From: Chloroflexota bacterium
Lineage (GTDB): Bacteria; Chloroflexota; UBA11872
Assembly (NCBI GenBank): GCA_022824495.1
Contig: JAJDZU010000009.1
Location: forward strand, 124,001-188,000
DNA: 64,000 nt
Direction: 5' to 3'
Positions 17,483-26,077 of the stretch are shown here, in pieces. Under the pieces are notes generated by a model, which saw nothing but the letters and a program-made list of their open reading frames with translations, was not told where the DNA came from and made no database searches. Positions within the stretch are counted from its first letter, which is position 1; each line of letters starts with the position of its first letter. The position numbers were made by a program, and so were the translations under genes.

Positions 17483-18253
17483 CTATGAGCCGCGCGCCGC
17501 ACGCAGGAACTCGGCGCATTGACGCAAGGCCTCGGCCGGGTCACCGCGCATGCGGCATTCCAAGGCTGTCGATCCGGTGTAGCCGATGTCGCGTAGCGCG
17601 GCGTAAACGGCGGCGAAGTCGAGCGAACCGGTGCCCGGATGCGATCGCTGGTTGTCGGCGAAGTGCACGTGCCCGATCCAGTCGCCGGCCGCACGAATGC
17701 TGGCGACGATGTTGTCTTCCTCGATGCTCATGTGGAATACGTCGGCCAGGACCTTCACGCGTGGGCTGCCAACGCGCCGGGCGATGGCGATTCCGTCAGC
17801 CAGGGTGTTGATCAGGTGCATTTCGTAACGGTTGAGCGGCTCGACCGTGATGGTGACGCCCGCGGACTCGGCGTGCGGGGCCAACTGTTCCAGGGCCCGA
17901 ACGTAACTATCCGCCTGGTCCTGCGCGACGATGCCGTCCGGAAGCGAGCCGCGTACAGGTACGGAAATAAGGGCCGTTACGCCCAGTTCGTGGCAGGCAT
18001 CGAGGGCTCTTCGGGTCTGGTCGATGCGGCGGCGCTGGGAGAATTCGTCCTCCACCAGGTCCAGGCCGCGACCGGCCGGACACATGCTCATCGCGGGGAT
18101 CCCGGCCGCTGCCAGGGCGTTGCGGTATTCCGCGACGTGATCGACCGCGTCGCTGTGGATTTCGATGGCCTCGAAGCCGGCCGCGGCCAGGCAGTCGATC
18201 CGCTCGGCGACCGAGTTTCCCGGAGCCAGTCGTACCTGCGCGGAGAGTTTCAT
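17483..18253 (-). CDS. Sugar-phosphate isomerase/epimerase (TIM barrel)
   Basis: 256 residues of the xylose-isomerase-like TIM-barrel family (AP endonuclease family 2). Metal-site residues are visible as VEPLN (Glu, near residue 139), DVFH (Asp and His, near 173-176), HVHFAD and ALECR (Glu near the end). Relatives interconvert keto and aldo sugars or epimerise them. It is the first gene of the unit with the heptose kinase (stop and start codons abut), so it may supply the heptose precursor, for example by isomerising sedoheptulose phosphate. That role is an inference; hydroxypyruvate isomerase-like activity is an alternative. Confidence 0.88.
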   Translation of the reverse strand: MKLSAQVRLAPGNSVAERIDCLAAAGFEAIEIHSDAVDHVAEYRNALAAAGIPAMSMCPAGRGLDLVEDEFSQRRRIDQTRRALDACHELGVTALISVPVRGSLPDGIVAQDQADSYVRALEQLAPHAESAGVTITVEPLNRYEMHLINTLADGIAIARRVGSPRVKVLADVFHMSIEEDNIVASIRAAGDWIGHVHFADNQRSHPGTGSLDFAAVYAALRDIGYTGSTALECRMRGDPAEALRQCAEFLRAARGS

Positions 18254-18358
18254 GGTTAGGCCCTGCTCCTTCGGAGCGGCAGCGTAGCAGAGCCAATCGG
18301 CGTTCCTGTTATCATTGCTCGAAACCTTTGGTTACTCAGAACTGGGCGTACGCTTCCT

Positions 18359-18487
18359 TTGAATAAGCGAAAGCGCGTAGCCTGGCGCAAGCACCGTCGC
18401 ACCAAGAAACGCGATCGCCTGCGCCGGAAGGCCGAGCGCGAAGCCGACACCGCACCTGGTCGCCGACGGTCGCGTCAGACGTCGTAG
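18359..18487 (+). CDS. Small, very basic protein (bS22/COX24-like)
   Basis: 42 residues from a TTG start, with about half of the residues Arg or Lys: KRKRVAWRKHRRTKKRDRLR followed by a short polar tail. This resembles the small ribosome-associated KRxRxxKxKHRK proteins (AURKAIP1/COX24 domain, bS22). TTG is the only in-frame start after the nearest upstream stop region; no clear ribosome site precedes it, although TATCAT at 18309-18314 could be a -10 box. It lies 28 bases before the M16 peptidase gene and is divergent from the isomerase gene. A spurious basic frame cannot be excluded. Confidence 0.6.
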   Translation: MNKRKRVAWRKHRRTKKRDRLRRKAEREADTAPGRRRSRQTS

Positions 18488-18515
18488 CGGCGCGGACGCC
18501 CGGTCGCCTGCCGCA

Positions 18516-19793
18516 TTGACGGCTGTGCAGCGCAGGCTGCCGAACGACGTGCATCTGATCGCAACTCCGGTTCCGCATACCGCGGCAGTCAGTTTGCACG
18601 TGGCCTCGCGAGCCGGATCAGGCAGTGAGCCGGCCGCGTTGAGCGGCGTGACTCACTTCGTTGAACACATGCTGTTTCGTCATCGCTCGCACGAACCGGG
18701 CGCGTTCGCCTGCGCCATCGAGCGTCTTGGCGGGCAGATCAATGCGGCGACCGAGCCGGAACTGACGGCGGTCGGCACCAAGGTTCCCGCCGAAGCCTGG
18801 CCTGACGCGCTTCAGATCGTGGCGCGAATGGTGCACGAGCCGGAGATGGATCTGGACGAGATCGAGAAGGAACGCACCGTCATCCTGGATGAACTGGCGT
18901 TGCTGGACGATCTGCCGGAAGAGTCAGCGCGCCGCTCCGTGCTGGCTCGGCTGTGGCCAAATCACCCTTTTGGCCGCGAAATCGCAGGAACGACGACAAC
19001 CGTTCGGTCATTGACGCGCGACGCCCTGTTGCGGCGGGCTGCCGAGATGTTTGCCGGTCAGAACACCATTGTGAGTGTGGCGGGGGCGCTGGATCCGGCA
19101 GCGGCCCTGGACTTGCTCGCCGAGGCGTTTGGTACCGCGCCCGCCGGATCCCGCGAGATCTATCCCGTGTTTCAAGCCAACGGCCAGTCGACGGCAAGAG
19201 TCCAGGTCGTTCGGCGCGAGGCCGAACAGGCGTACTTTTCCATTGCCGGCTTCACGCCCGGTCGGACCAGTCGTGACCGGTATGCGATGGAGTTGTTGGG
19301 TGCGGTCCTGGGCGCCGGATTTGGCGCCCGGCTGGTGTTGGAGCTACGGGAACGGCACGGTCTGGCGTACGACATCGGCGCCGATGTTGGGCATTGCGGG
19401 GAGCAGGGGGTTCTCTCCATCGACGGCGCGACCGATCCGAGCCAGTTGACAAAGGCTATTGCGATCGTCCTTGGCGAATTGGGCGATGTAGTCGAGCGAG
19501 GAGTTACGGAAGACGAATTCGAACGTGCCCGCGCCTACATTGTTGGAGGCCTTGTGCGTTCCCTGGAGGACTCGGCGATTGTGGCGGCGTGGCACGCCCG
19601 CGAGCATGCGCTTGAGCCGACCCCGCTTACACCGGAAACATTGATTGGACGGGTGCGCGCCGTGACTCGCCACGAGGTCAACAGTTCCGCCCGAGCTTGC
19701 CTGGCCCGCGACTGGCCGCTGATCGCCGTGGCCGGCCCGCTGGACGACGACGTCGAGATTCCCACCGAAGTGGCGCTCGCAGGCGTTGGCTGA
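18516..19793 (+). CDS. M16-family zinc metallopeptidase
   Basis: 425 residues with inverted zinc motif HFVEH (H47, E50, H51) and the downstream glutamate in EKERTVILDE about 75 residues later, so the N-terminal half is an active M16B-type peptidase; the C-terminal half is the partner domain. Relatives are the processing-peptidase-like proteins PqqL/YmxG that degrade peptides. No signal peptide, thus cytosolic. The start is TTG 18516 or GTG 18525. It begins a compact plus-strand run ending with KorB: TPR, roadblock and NDK genes follow with no or tiny gaps. Confidence 0.92.
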   Translation: MTAVQRRLPNDVHLIATPVPHTAAVSLHVASRAGSGSEPAALSGVTHFVEHMLFRHRSHEPGAFACAIERLGGQINAATEPELTAVGTKVPAEAWPDALQIVARMVHEPEMDLDEIEKERTVILDELALLDDLPEESARRSVLARLWPNHPFGREIAGTTTTVRSLTRDALLRRAAEMFAGQNTIVSVAGALDPAAALDLLAEAFGTAPAGSREIYPVFQANGQSTARVQVVRREAEQAYFSIAGFTPGRTSRDRYAMELLGAVLGAGFGARLVLELRERHGLAYDIGADVGHCGEQGVLSIDGATDPSQLTKAIAIVLGELGDVVERGVTEDEFERARAYIVGGLVRSLEDSAIVAAWHAREHALEPTPLTPETLIGRVRAVTRHEVNSSARACLARDWPLIAVAGPLDDDVEIPTEVALAGVG

Positions 19794-19794
19794 C

Positions 19795-21210
19795 ATGCGG
19801 CCGAGTGAGGCGGCGACCCTGGCGCGCCAGGCGCTGGCGGACGGAGACTCGACGCTGGCGCGTTCAATCGCGGAACGGCTGCTTGCCGAGTTTGCGAGCT
19901 ACCCGCCCGCGCGACTGGTGCGTGCGCTGCTGGCCGAGCAGGTGAATGATTCCGATGCCGCGCTCGACGACCTGCGCGGCGTCACCTCCGCCGAACCGAC
20001 CAACGCCGAGGCGCGAGCCGCCCAGGCCCGCCTGTTTCAGCGTCGAGGAGATACAGACCGCGCTCGCATGGCTGCACGACAGGCGGTGGAACTCATCCCC
20101 GGCGATCCGAAAGTGCTTGAGTCAGCCCTTGAGATTCTGAATCTCGAGGCCGACTCGCTGGACACGAGTGCCGCGGTTTTGGCACGCGTTCATCTCAACT
20201 GTGGCTGGCCGGACCTGGCGGAGCGCCACGCCCGCGCGGCTGTAAGCGAGAGTCCGGAGCGCGTGGATGTCCGCCTTACGCTGGCGGAAGCTCTGTGGCG
20301 GCTCGGACGACTCTCCGCCTGCGAGGCCGAGTGCCGCGTCGTCGCCGATCAGGCCGAGGAATGCGTGCGCGCCGCCGTTATGCGCGCCCACATCCTTTCC
20401 GAGCGAGGGCGCACGGCGGAGGGCCAGGAGTTGTTGGACCGGATTGGGCGGATCGATCCCGAGTTCCGGGAAGCCCGTGAACTGCTGGGCATCCTGGAAG
20501 TCCATCGCCTCGTCCTGCCGGACATGGTCGAGATCGCCTTGCCGCCGGAGCTGCTTAGGCAATCCAATGGGACTGTCGCGGTGGCCGCAGAGCCGTCTCC
20601 GACCGATGGAACACCTGCAGCGGCCTCGCCAGGCGCTGATCCCAAAGGGGCGGATTCCCAGACAGTCGACGGGCCTGAAGGGCAGGCTGAGACGCCTGGG
20701 GAATCCACAGTCCAAGACCAGCCTACGCAGCCGGTGAATGACCTCCCAGAATCCGACGCTCAGCCAGACGCGGCCGGCGGTGTGCAGGTCACGGGCGATG
20801 AAGCAGCCGTGGCCTCCACACAAATGCGTCTCGATGAGACCGCCGAGGATTCCGACTTGCCGGGTGCGGCTGACGTCCTGCCTGAGGCTTCAGACGCGTC
20901 GGCGGAATCCGCCGAGCCCGCGGATGAAGACTCAGCGGGTGCGGCTTTCTCAACATTTGACTGGGCGCGCCACTTGATCGAGCAGTCGGAATGGACGGAA
21001 GCCGAGCGCGTGTTGTCCGACATCGTCACGGCAAACGATCCGGACGTTTCGCGCGTGGACGGATTGCTACTGGAAGCGGTGGCGCATCGCGAACTCCGGG
21101 GTTCGGCCTGGAAACTGTTGGGCGATCACTACATGCAAACCGGCCGTCCGCAGGCCGCTGCGGACGCCTATCTGCGGGCGGCAAATGTCGCCGGCGGGTC
21201 GACGGAATGA
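19795..21210 (+). CDS. TPR-repeat protein
   Basis: 471 residues. The first 240 residues are helical tetratricopeptide-like repeats rich in Ala/Leu (for example ARLFQRRGDTDRARMAARQA), then comes a low-complexity Pro/Glu/Asp/Ser/Ala linker of about 120 residues, then one or two more TPR hairpins at the C-terminus (AWKLLGDHYMQTGRPQAAAD). No signal or membrane segment. Likely a scaffold for protein complexes. ATG 19795 is chosen just after the peptidase stop; TTG 19786 is in frame too. Its stop overlaps the start of the roadblock gene (ATGA), suggesting the two proteins work together. Confidence 0.82.
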   Translation: MRPSEAATLARQALADGDSTLARSIAERLLAEFASYPPARLVRALLAEQVNDSDAALDDLRGVTSAEPTNAEARAAQARLFQRRGDTDRARMAARQAVELIPGDPKVLESALEILNLEADSLDTSAAVLARVHLNCGWPDLAERHARAAVSESPERVDVRLTLAEALWRLGRLSACEAECRVVADQAEECVRAAVMRAHILSERGRTAEGQELLDRIGRIDPEFREARELLGILEVHRLVLPDMVEIALPPELLRQSNGTVAVAAEPSPTDGTPAAASPGADPKGADSQTVDGPEGQAETPGESTVQDQPTQPVNDLPESDAQPDAAGGVQVTGDEAAVASTQMRLDETAEDSDLPGAADVLPEASDASAESAEPADEDSAGAAFSTFDWARHLIEQSEWTEAERVLSDIVTANDPDVSRVDGLLLEAVAHRELRGSAWKLLGDHYMQTGRPQAAADAYLRAANVAGGSTE

Positions 21211-21554
21211 CCTCCGCCTCAGACCTTCACGCGGGAATCCAACGCTTGCCCGGCATCACCGGCGCCGCGGTCTGGAGGATTGGTGAGATCCCGACCGGCG
21301 ATCTCGGGGGACGAGGCGGGTCTATTGGCCCGGGGCTGCTCTCTGCCAGTATCGGAACGATGGAGCAAGCCGTTGAGACGATGGGGCTGGGGCAGATCGC
21401 GGAGATCTGGTTTGTGACCGAGGACACCCAATGCCTGGCCATGCGGGCGGGACAATGGCAGGCCGTCGTGATCGGCGGACTTGAATTGGATGTGGACGGC
21501 GTTCGCGATGGGCTGACCAGCCTGCTCGCGGCGAACGATGAACCTGGCGCCTGA
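21207..21554 (+). CDS. Roadblock/LC7-domain-like protein
   Basis: 115 residues matching the Roadblock/LC7 pattern: a helix, LPGITGAAVW strand, a long helix with MEQAVETMGLGQ, then strands EIWFVTED, CLAMRAG and QAVVIGGLEL, then a final helix. Bacterial members such as MglB regulate small Ras-like GTPases, but no GTPase gene is nearby. The frame is open upstream to 20991, inside the TPR gene; ATG 21207 overlaps the TPR stop by four bases and is the sensible start. Assignment rests on pattern only. Confidence 0.65.
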   Translation: MTSASDLHAGIQRLPGITGAAVWRIGEIPTGDLGGRGGSIGPGLLSASIGTMEQAVETMGLGQIAEIWFVTEDTQCLAMRAGQWQAVVIGGLELDVDGVRDGLTSLLAANDEPGA

Positions 21555-21582
21555 GGATGGGCGTCCACAGGAAGGAAGCCGA

Positions 21583-22032
21583 ATGGAACGGACTCTAGTC
21601 CTGCTCAAGCCCGACGCCCTGCAGCGCGGGATTGCGATGCAGATTCTCCAGCGGTTTGAACAGCGCGGGCTGCGGCTGATCGGGCTGAAGCTGGTGGCCG
21701 CCAGCGGTGAGCAGGCGAGCCAACATTACGCCGAGCACGAGGGGAAGTTCTTTTTCGATGGCCTGGTGGCCCACCTGCAGAGCGGACCGGTCGTGGCCGC
21801 CGTCCTGGAAGGACCGGAGGCCATTTCGGTTGTGCGCGCCATGGTGGGGTCCACCCGGCCGCACGAGGCCGCCGCCGGAACAATCCGGGGCGATCTGGCG
21901 CTGGCCGGACTGCGTAACCTGGTTCACGCTTCGGACTCGCCGGAGACCGCGGCGCGCGAAATCGCCCACTGGTTTGATGCTGACGAAGTGCTTGACTATG
22001 AGCGACCGCTTGATCGCTGGGTGCATGAGTAG
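21583..22032 (+). CDS. ndk: Nucleoside diphosphate kinase
   Basis: 149 residues. The opening ERTLVLLKPDALQRG and the active-site NLVHASDSPETA (phosphohistidine H115) are diagnostic; the enzyme passes phosphate between nucleoside di- and triphosphates. Start ATG 21583 follows AGGAAGG. It sits directly before sucC/sucD; since succinyl-CoA synthetase makes GTP or ATP, NDK can equalise the nucleotide pool. In normal length range and with all key residues, so probably active. Confidence 0.97.
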   Translation: MERTLVLLKPDALQRGIAMQILQRFEQRGLRLIGLKLVAASGEQASQHYAEHEGKFFFDGLVAHLQSGPVVAAVLEGPEAISVVRAMVGSTRPHEAAAGTIRGDLALAGLRNLVHASDSPETAAREIAHWFDADEVLDYERPLDRWVHE

Positions 22033-22083
22033 AACTAGGGGAGCGAGCTTGGCGCTTCAGTATTCGTTACCCACGGACCGCGT

Positions 22084-23214
22084 ATGAAGGTTCACGAGTG
22101 CGACGCCCGCGAGATCTTTCGGCGCCACGGCCTGCCGGTTCCGGACTGGCGTGTGGCCTCGACGGCCGACGACGCAGCGCAGGCGGCGAGCGCCTTTGAA
22201 TGGCCTGTGGTTATCAAAGCCCAGGTGCTTGCCGGCGGACGCGGCAAGGCCGGGGGCGTGAAGCTGGCCGATTCGCCGGCCGAAGCCGCGGCGGCAGCGA
22301 CCCAGATCCTCGGTTTGAACATCGGTAGCGAGCCCGTGCGCCGCGTGCTTGTAGCGCCGGCCGTGGACATTGCTCGCGAGCTTTATCTGGGCGTGGTGAT
22401 CGACCGGACGGCCCAGTCGCTGGTGCTGATGGCCAGTGCCGAGGGCGGCGTCGACATCGAGGAGGTGGCGGCGACGAACCCGTCCGCAATCCTCCGAGTG
22501 AACGTCGATCCAGTGGTCGGTCTGCCCGACTGGGAAGCTCGGCAGCTGGGTTTCGCGCTGGGGCTGACCGGCGCACAGGTTCGTCAGTTCGTAGGGATTG
22601 CCCAAGGACTCGTGGAGGCCTTTGTCGACGTCGACGCGTCTCTCGCCGAAGTCAATCCGCTGGTGGTCGACGACGCCGGCGATCTGCAGGCCATCGACGC
22701 CAAGCTGAACATCGACGACAACGCGCTTGGCCGTCAACCGGACATCGAGCAACTCCGCGACCCGCACGAGGAGAGCGAGGCCGAGCGGCGCGCACGGGCC
22801 GCCGGACTGAGTTACATCAAGTTGGACGGCACGATCGGGTGCATGGTCAATGGCGCCGGGCTTGCCATGGCCACGATGGACGTGATCAAGCACTACGGCG
22901 GGGAGCCGGCCAATTTCCTGGATGTGGGCGGCGGGGCCGGCGTTGAGAAGATCACGACGGCGTTCGAACTCATCCTGGAAGACCCCAACGTGCGCGCGGT
23001 CCTGGTGAACATTTTCGCCGGCATCACGCGCGCCGATGACGTAGCTGCGGGCGTTATTGCCGCCCGCGAACGCCTGACGCAGGAGGTTCCGCTGGTGGTT
23101 CGAGTCGCCGGCACGCGCGAGGCGGAGGCCCTGGAACTCCTGGATTGCGCCGGGATCGGCGCGGAACGCTCGATGGACTCGGCCGCCGCCCTGGTCGTGG
23201 AGGCGGCCCGATGA
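22084..23214 (+). CDS. sucC: Succinyl-CoA synthetase beta subunit
   Basis: 376 residues of the ATP-grasp beta subunit. Visible are KAQVLAGGRGKAGGVK (nucleotide-binding, near 42-57), EVNPLVV (magnesium Glu/Asn, near 188) and NIFAGITRAD near the C-terminus. With SucD it converts succinyl-CoA, phosphate and NDP to succinate, CoA and NTP. The sucD start overlaps its stop by four bases (ATGA). The position between ndk and korAB puts it in the TCA section downstream of 2-oxoglutarate oxidation. Confidence 0.97.
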   Translation: MKVHECDAREIFRRHGLPVPDWRVASTADDAAQAASAFEWPVVIKAQVLAGGRGKAGGVKLADSPAEAAAAATQILGLNIGSEPVRRVLVAPAVDIARELYLGVVIDRTAQSLVLMASAEGGVDIEEVAATNPSAILRVNVDPVVGLPDWEARQLGFALGLTGAQVRQFVGIAQGLVEAFVDVDASLAEVNPLVVDDAGDLQAIDAKLNIDDNALGRQPDIEQLRDPHEESEAERRARAAGLSYIKLDGTIGCMVNGAGLAMATMDVIKHYGGEPANFLDVGGGAGVEKITTAFELILEDPNVRAVLVNIFAGITRADDVAAGVIAARERLTQEVPLVVRVAGTREAEALELLDCAGIGAERSMDSAAALVVEAAR

Positions 23215-24092
23215 GCATTCTGCTTGACGCGACCACGCGGCTTGTCGTGCAGGGCATGACCGGGAGCCAGGGATCGTTTCACACTCGGCTGATGCGAGAA
23301 GCAGGCACGCGGGTTGTGGCCGGGGTCACACCGGGTCGCGCAGGCGCCTCAGTGGCGGGCCTTGAGGACGTGCCCGTATTCAATACGGTTGCAGAGGCGA
23401 CGCAGGAAACGGGCGCCAATGCGGCGTGCATTTTTGTGCCGGCGGCGTTTGCCGCCGACGCCATCCTGGAGGGCGTCGCCGCGGGACTGGACGTCATCGT
23501 CTGTCTGACCGAAGGGATTCCCGTTCTTGACATGCTTCGCGTGATGCCGCGCGTGCGCGCCTCGGGTTCGCACCTCATTGGACCGAACTGTCCGGGCATC
23601 ACCACTCCGGCGGACGGAGTGAAGGTGGGTGTGATGCCCTGGGCCGTGCACTCGCCGGGACACGCGGGCGTGGTGAGCCGCAGCGGAACGCTTACATACG
23701 AGGTCGTGCAGCACTTGACCGATCTGGGCGCCGGACAGACGACAACCGTGGGAATCGGCGGAGACCCCATCATCGGCACGCGCTTCATCGACGTGCTGTC
23801 GATGTTTGAGGCGGACCCCGAGACTCATGGAGTAGTCTTGTTGGGCGAAATCGGCGGTGACGACGAAGAGCGGGCGGCAACGTATATTCAGGAGCGAATG
23901 ACGAAGCCCGTCACTTCATTCATCGCCGGGAAAACCGCGCCCCCCGAACGCCGGATGGGGCACGCGGGCGCCATCGTGTCAGGCACGTCCGGCAGTGCGA
24001 CCGCGAAAGAATCCGCGCTGCGGGCGGCCGGTGTGCTGGTAGGCGAGACGCCGGAGCACGCCGCTCGCCTGCTGGTAGACAGACTGCGATAG
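23211..24092 (+). CDS. sucD: Succinyl-CoA synthetase alpha subunit
   Basis: 293 residues. CoA-binding Rossmann half with GMTGSQGSFHT near 15-25, and the phosphorylated histidine H251 in MGHAGAIVSG. Forms the catalytic complex with SucC. ATG 23211 overlaps the sucC stop; the frame is open upstream to 23145 but those codons belong to sucC. Followed after about 110 bases by korA. Confidence 0.97.
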   Translation: MSILLDATTRLVVQGMTGSQGSFHTRLMREAGTRVVAGVTPGRAGASVAGLEDVPVFNTVAEATQETGANAACIFVPAAFAADAILEGVAAGLDVIVCLTEGIPVLDMLRVMPRVRASGSHLIGPNCPGITTPADGVKVGVMPWAVHSPGHAGVVSRSGTLTYEVVQHLTDLGAGQTTTVGIGGDPIIGTRFIDVLSMFEADPETHGVVLLGEIGGDDEERAATYIQERMTKPVTSFIAGKTAPPERRMGHAGAIVSGTSGSATAKESALRAAGVLVGETPEHAARLLVDRLR

Positions 24093-24200
24093 GTAGGAGA
24101 GTGTCTGGCTGGTGATAATGGATGGAATCATGAAGCGCTTGGAGGAGATTTGGTCGCCCGCCACGGGAAACCCAACCGGCCACTGGCAGGTGACGACGCG

Positions 24201-26060
24201 ATGAAGGAAAACGCTCTCTCGTGGATGATCGGCGGCCCTGCACTTACGGGCGGCGTAAATAGTTCGGCGGAGGTCTTCGCCAAGGCCTGCGCGCGGGCCG
24301 GCCTGTATGTGTTCTCGAACATCGAATACCACTCAAACATCATGGGCCGCCACATTTCGTACCGCGTGCGGACGAGCGACACGCCGGTCCATTCACACGT
24401 GGAACAGGTGGACCTTCTGCTGGCGCTTGACTCCGAGACGCTGTTTGGAACGCCGGAGTACCAGGATTACCAGCGGCACGGCGGCCACCTGCACCGGGTG
24501 GCGCCGGACGGCGTGGTGATTCTGGACGCCAAGGCCAAGATTGACCATTCCGCCATTGAACGGGACGACATTCACGTCGTCGCACTTGCCTACGACGACC
24601 TGGTGAGGGAGTCCGTCGAGGAACTCGGCGTTACGTATAACGCCCGCCGCCACAGCGTGATGCGCAACATGGTGCCAATCGGCGCCAGCTGCGCCCTGCT
24701 GGATTTTGACATCAATCACGTCGTGTCCCTGGTCGCCGAAGTGCTTCCCGCCCACCGGCAGGACATGGTGGAAATGAATCGCCACGTTCTGCTACACGCG
24801 GCCGAGCAGGCACGGCGCGCATACGCCAAGGAAGAGTTCCACGTCACGCTGCGGCCACGGCCCGAGCGCAACGGGCACATGCTGATCAAGGGTGTGGATG
24901 CCGTTGGGATCGCGAAGATTCACGCCGGCTGCGGGTTTCAGACCTACTACCCCATCGCCCCCGCCTCCGACGAGAGCGTGATGCTGGAACGCCAGCAGAC
25001 CCAGTACCCGATCGTGGTTCTCCAGGCTGAAGACGAGATAGCCTCCATGAACATGGCGGTGGGAGCGGCCCACGCCGGGGTGCGAGCGGCTACTTCAACG
25101 GCCGGCCCGGGCTTCAGCCTGATGGCCGAAGGCCTGGGCTTCGCATCGATCACCGAGGCCGCAGGCCCGGTGGTGGTTCTATGGCAGCGCGGCGGGCCGA
25201 GCACGGGACTGCCCACGCGCCAGTCGCAGCAGGACCTGCGCTTTGCCTTGCAGCCCGCCCACGGCGAGTTTCCCCATATCGTCGTTGCACCGGGCGACGC
25301 TCGCGAAGCCGCGCGCATAACCCACATGGCCTTCAACTGGGGGGACCGCTACCAGATGCCGGTGGTGGTGCTGGCGGACAAATTCATTGCCAATTCCCTG
25401 GTCACGCTTGACGACCTGGGGCTGGATGGACTCCCCATCGATCGCGGCGAGTACTGGACGCTGGAAATGAACGGCTCGGAACCGTACCGGCGTCACCGCC
25501 TCACGGAGTCGGGCATCAGCCCGCGCGCGGTTTTCGGAACACCGGGCGGCCAGTATGTGACGACCAGCGACGAACATACGGAGCGCGGCCGAATCGACGA
25601 ACAGGTCGAGAACCGCATGGCGCAAATGGAGAAGCGCATGCAGAAGCTCGACCTGGCGGCCGAGGAGATTCCGGACGAGTGGCAGTACGAGATGGTTGGT
25701 CCGGAGGACGCCGACGTCACGATTGTGGGTTGGGGTTCGACGCGTGGACCAATCACGGACGCCCTGCCGGTGCTGCAATCCGAGCATGGCATCTCCGCCA
25801 ACTTCCTGCAGATTCGGCTGCTGCGGCCGTTCCCCGCCTCGGTTGTGCGCGAGAAGCTGAACCGCGCCCGCCGAGTGGTCCTGGTCGAGGACAACTACAT
25901 GGGCCAGTTGGGCATGCTGATCGCGGAACAGACCGGCATTAAGCTTGAACGGATGGCCCTGAAGTATGACGGGCGCCCGTTCTCTCAGGACGAAGTAGTT
26001 GAAGCTGTATGCGAGCACTCCGCAGCCGACCTCGGCCGGCTGGTGCTGTCGCACCCGTAG
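24201..26060 (+). CDS. korA: 2-oxoglutarate (2-oxoacid):ferredoxin oxidoreductase, fused gamma-alpha subunit
   Basis: 619 residues. The N-terminal part is the gamma domain (WMIGGPALTGGVNSSAEVFA near residues 8-27), joined to an alpha-type pyrimidine-binding domain (GVDAVGIAKIHAGC..., TSTAGPGFSLMAEG) and the transketolase C-like domain toward the end (VEDNYMGQLG). With KorB it oxidises 2-oxoglutarate to succinyl-CoA, reducing ferredoxin, and could run in reverse. ATG 24201 is used because gamma domains begin here; TTG 24150 would add 17 residues. Next to sucCD, which favours 2-oxoglutarate over pyruvate. Confidence 0.94.
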   Translation: MKENALSWMIGGPALTGGVNSSAEVFAKACARAGLYVFSNIEYHSNIMGRHISYRVRTSDTPVHSHVEQVDLLLALDSETLFGTPEYQDYQRHGGHLHRVAPDGVVILDAKAKIDHSAIERDDIHVVALAYDDLVRESVEELGVTYNARRHSVMRNMVPIGASCALLDFDINHVVSLVAEVLPAHRQDMVEMNRHVLLHAAEQARRAYAKEEFHVTLRPRPERNGHMLIKGVDAVGIAKIHAGCGFQTYYPIAPASDESVMLERQQTQYPIVVLQAEDEIASMNMAVGAAHAGVRAATSTAGPGFSLMAEGLGFASITEAAGPVVVLWQRGGPSTGLPTRQSQQDLRFALQPAHGEFPHIVVAPGDAREAARITHMAFNWGDRYQMPVVVLADKFIANSLVTLDDLGLDGLPIDRGEYWTLEMNGSEPYRRHRLTESGISPRAVFGTPGGQYVTTSDEHTERGRIDEQVENRMAQMEKRMQKLDLAAEEIPDEWQYEMVGPEDADVTIVGWGSTRGPITDALPVLQSEHGISANFLQIRLLRPFPASVVREKLNRARRVVLVEDNYMGQLGMLIAEQTGIKLERMALKYDGRPFSQDEVVEAVCEHSAADLGRLVLSHP

Positions 26061-26077
26061 GAAGGGCAACGAACACC

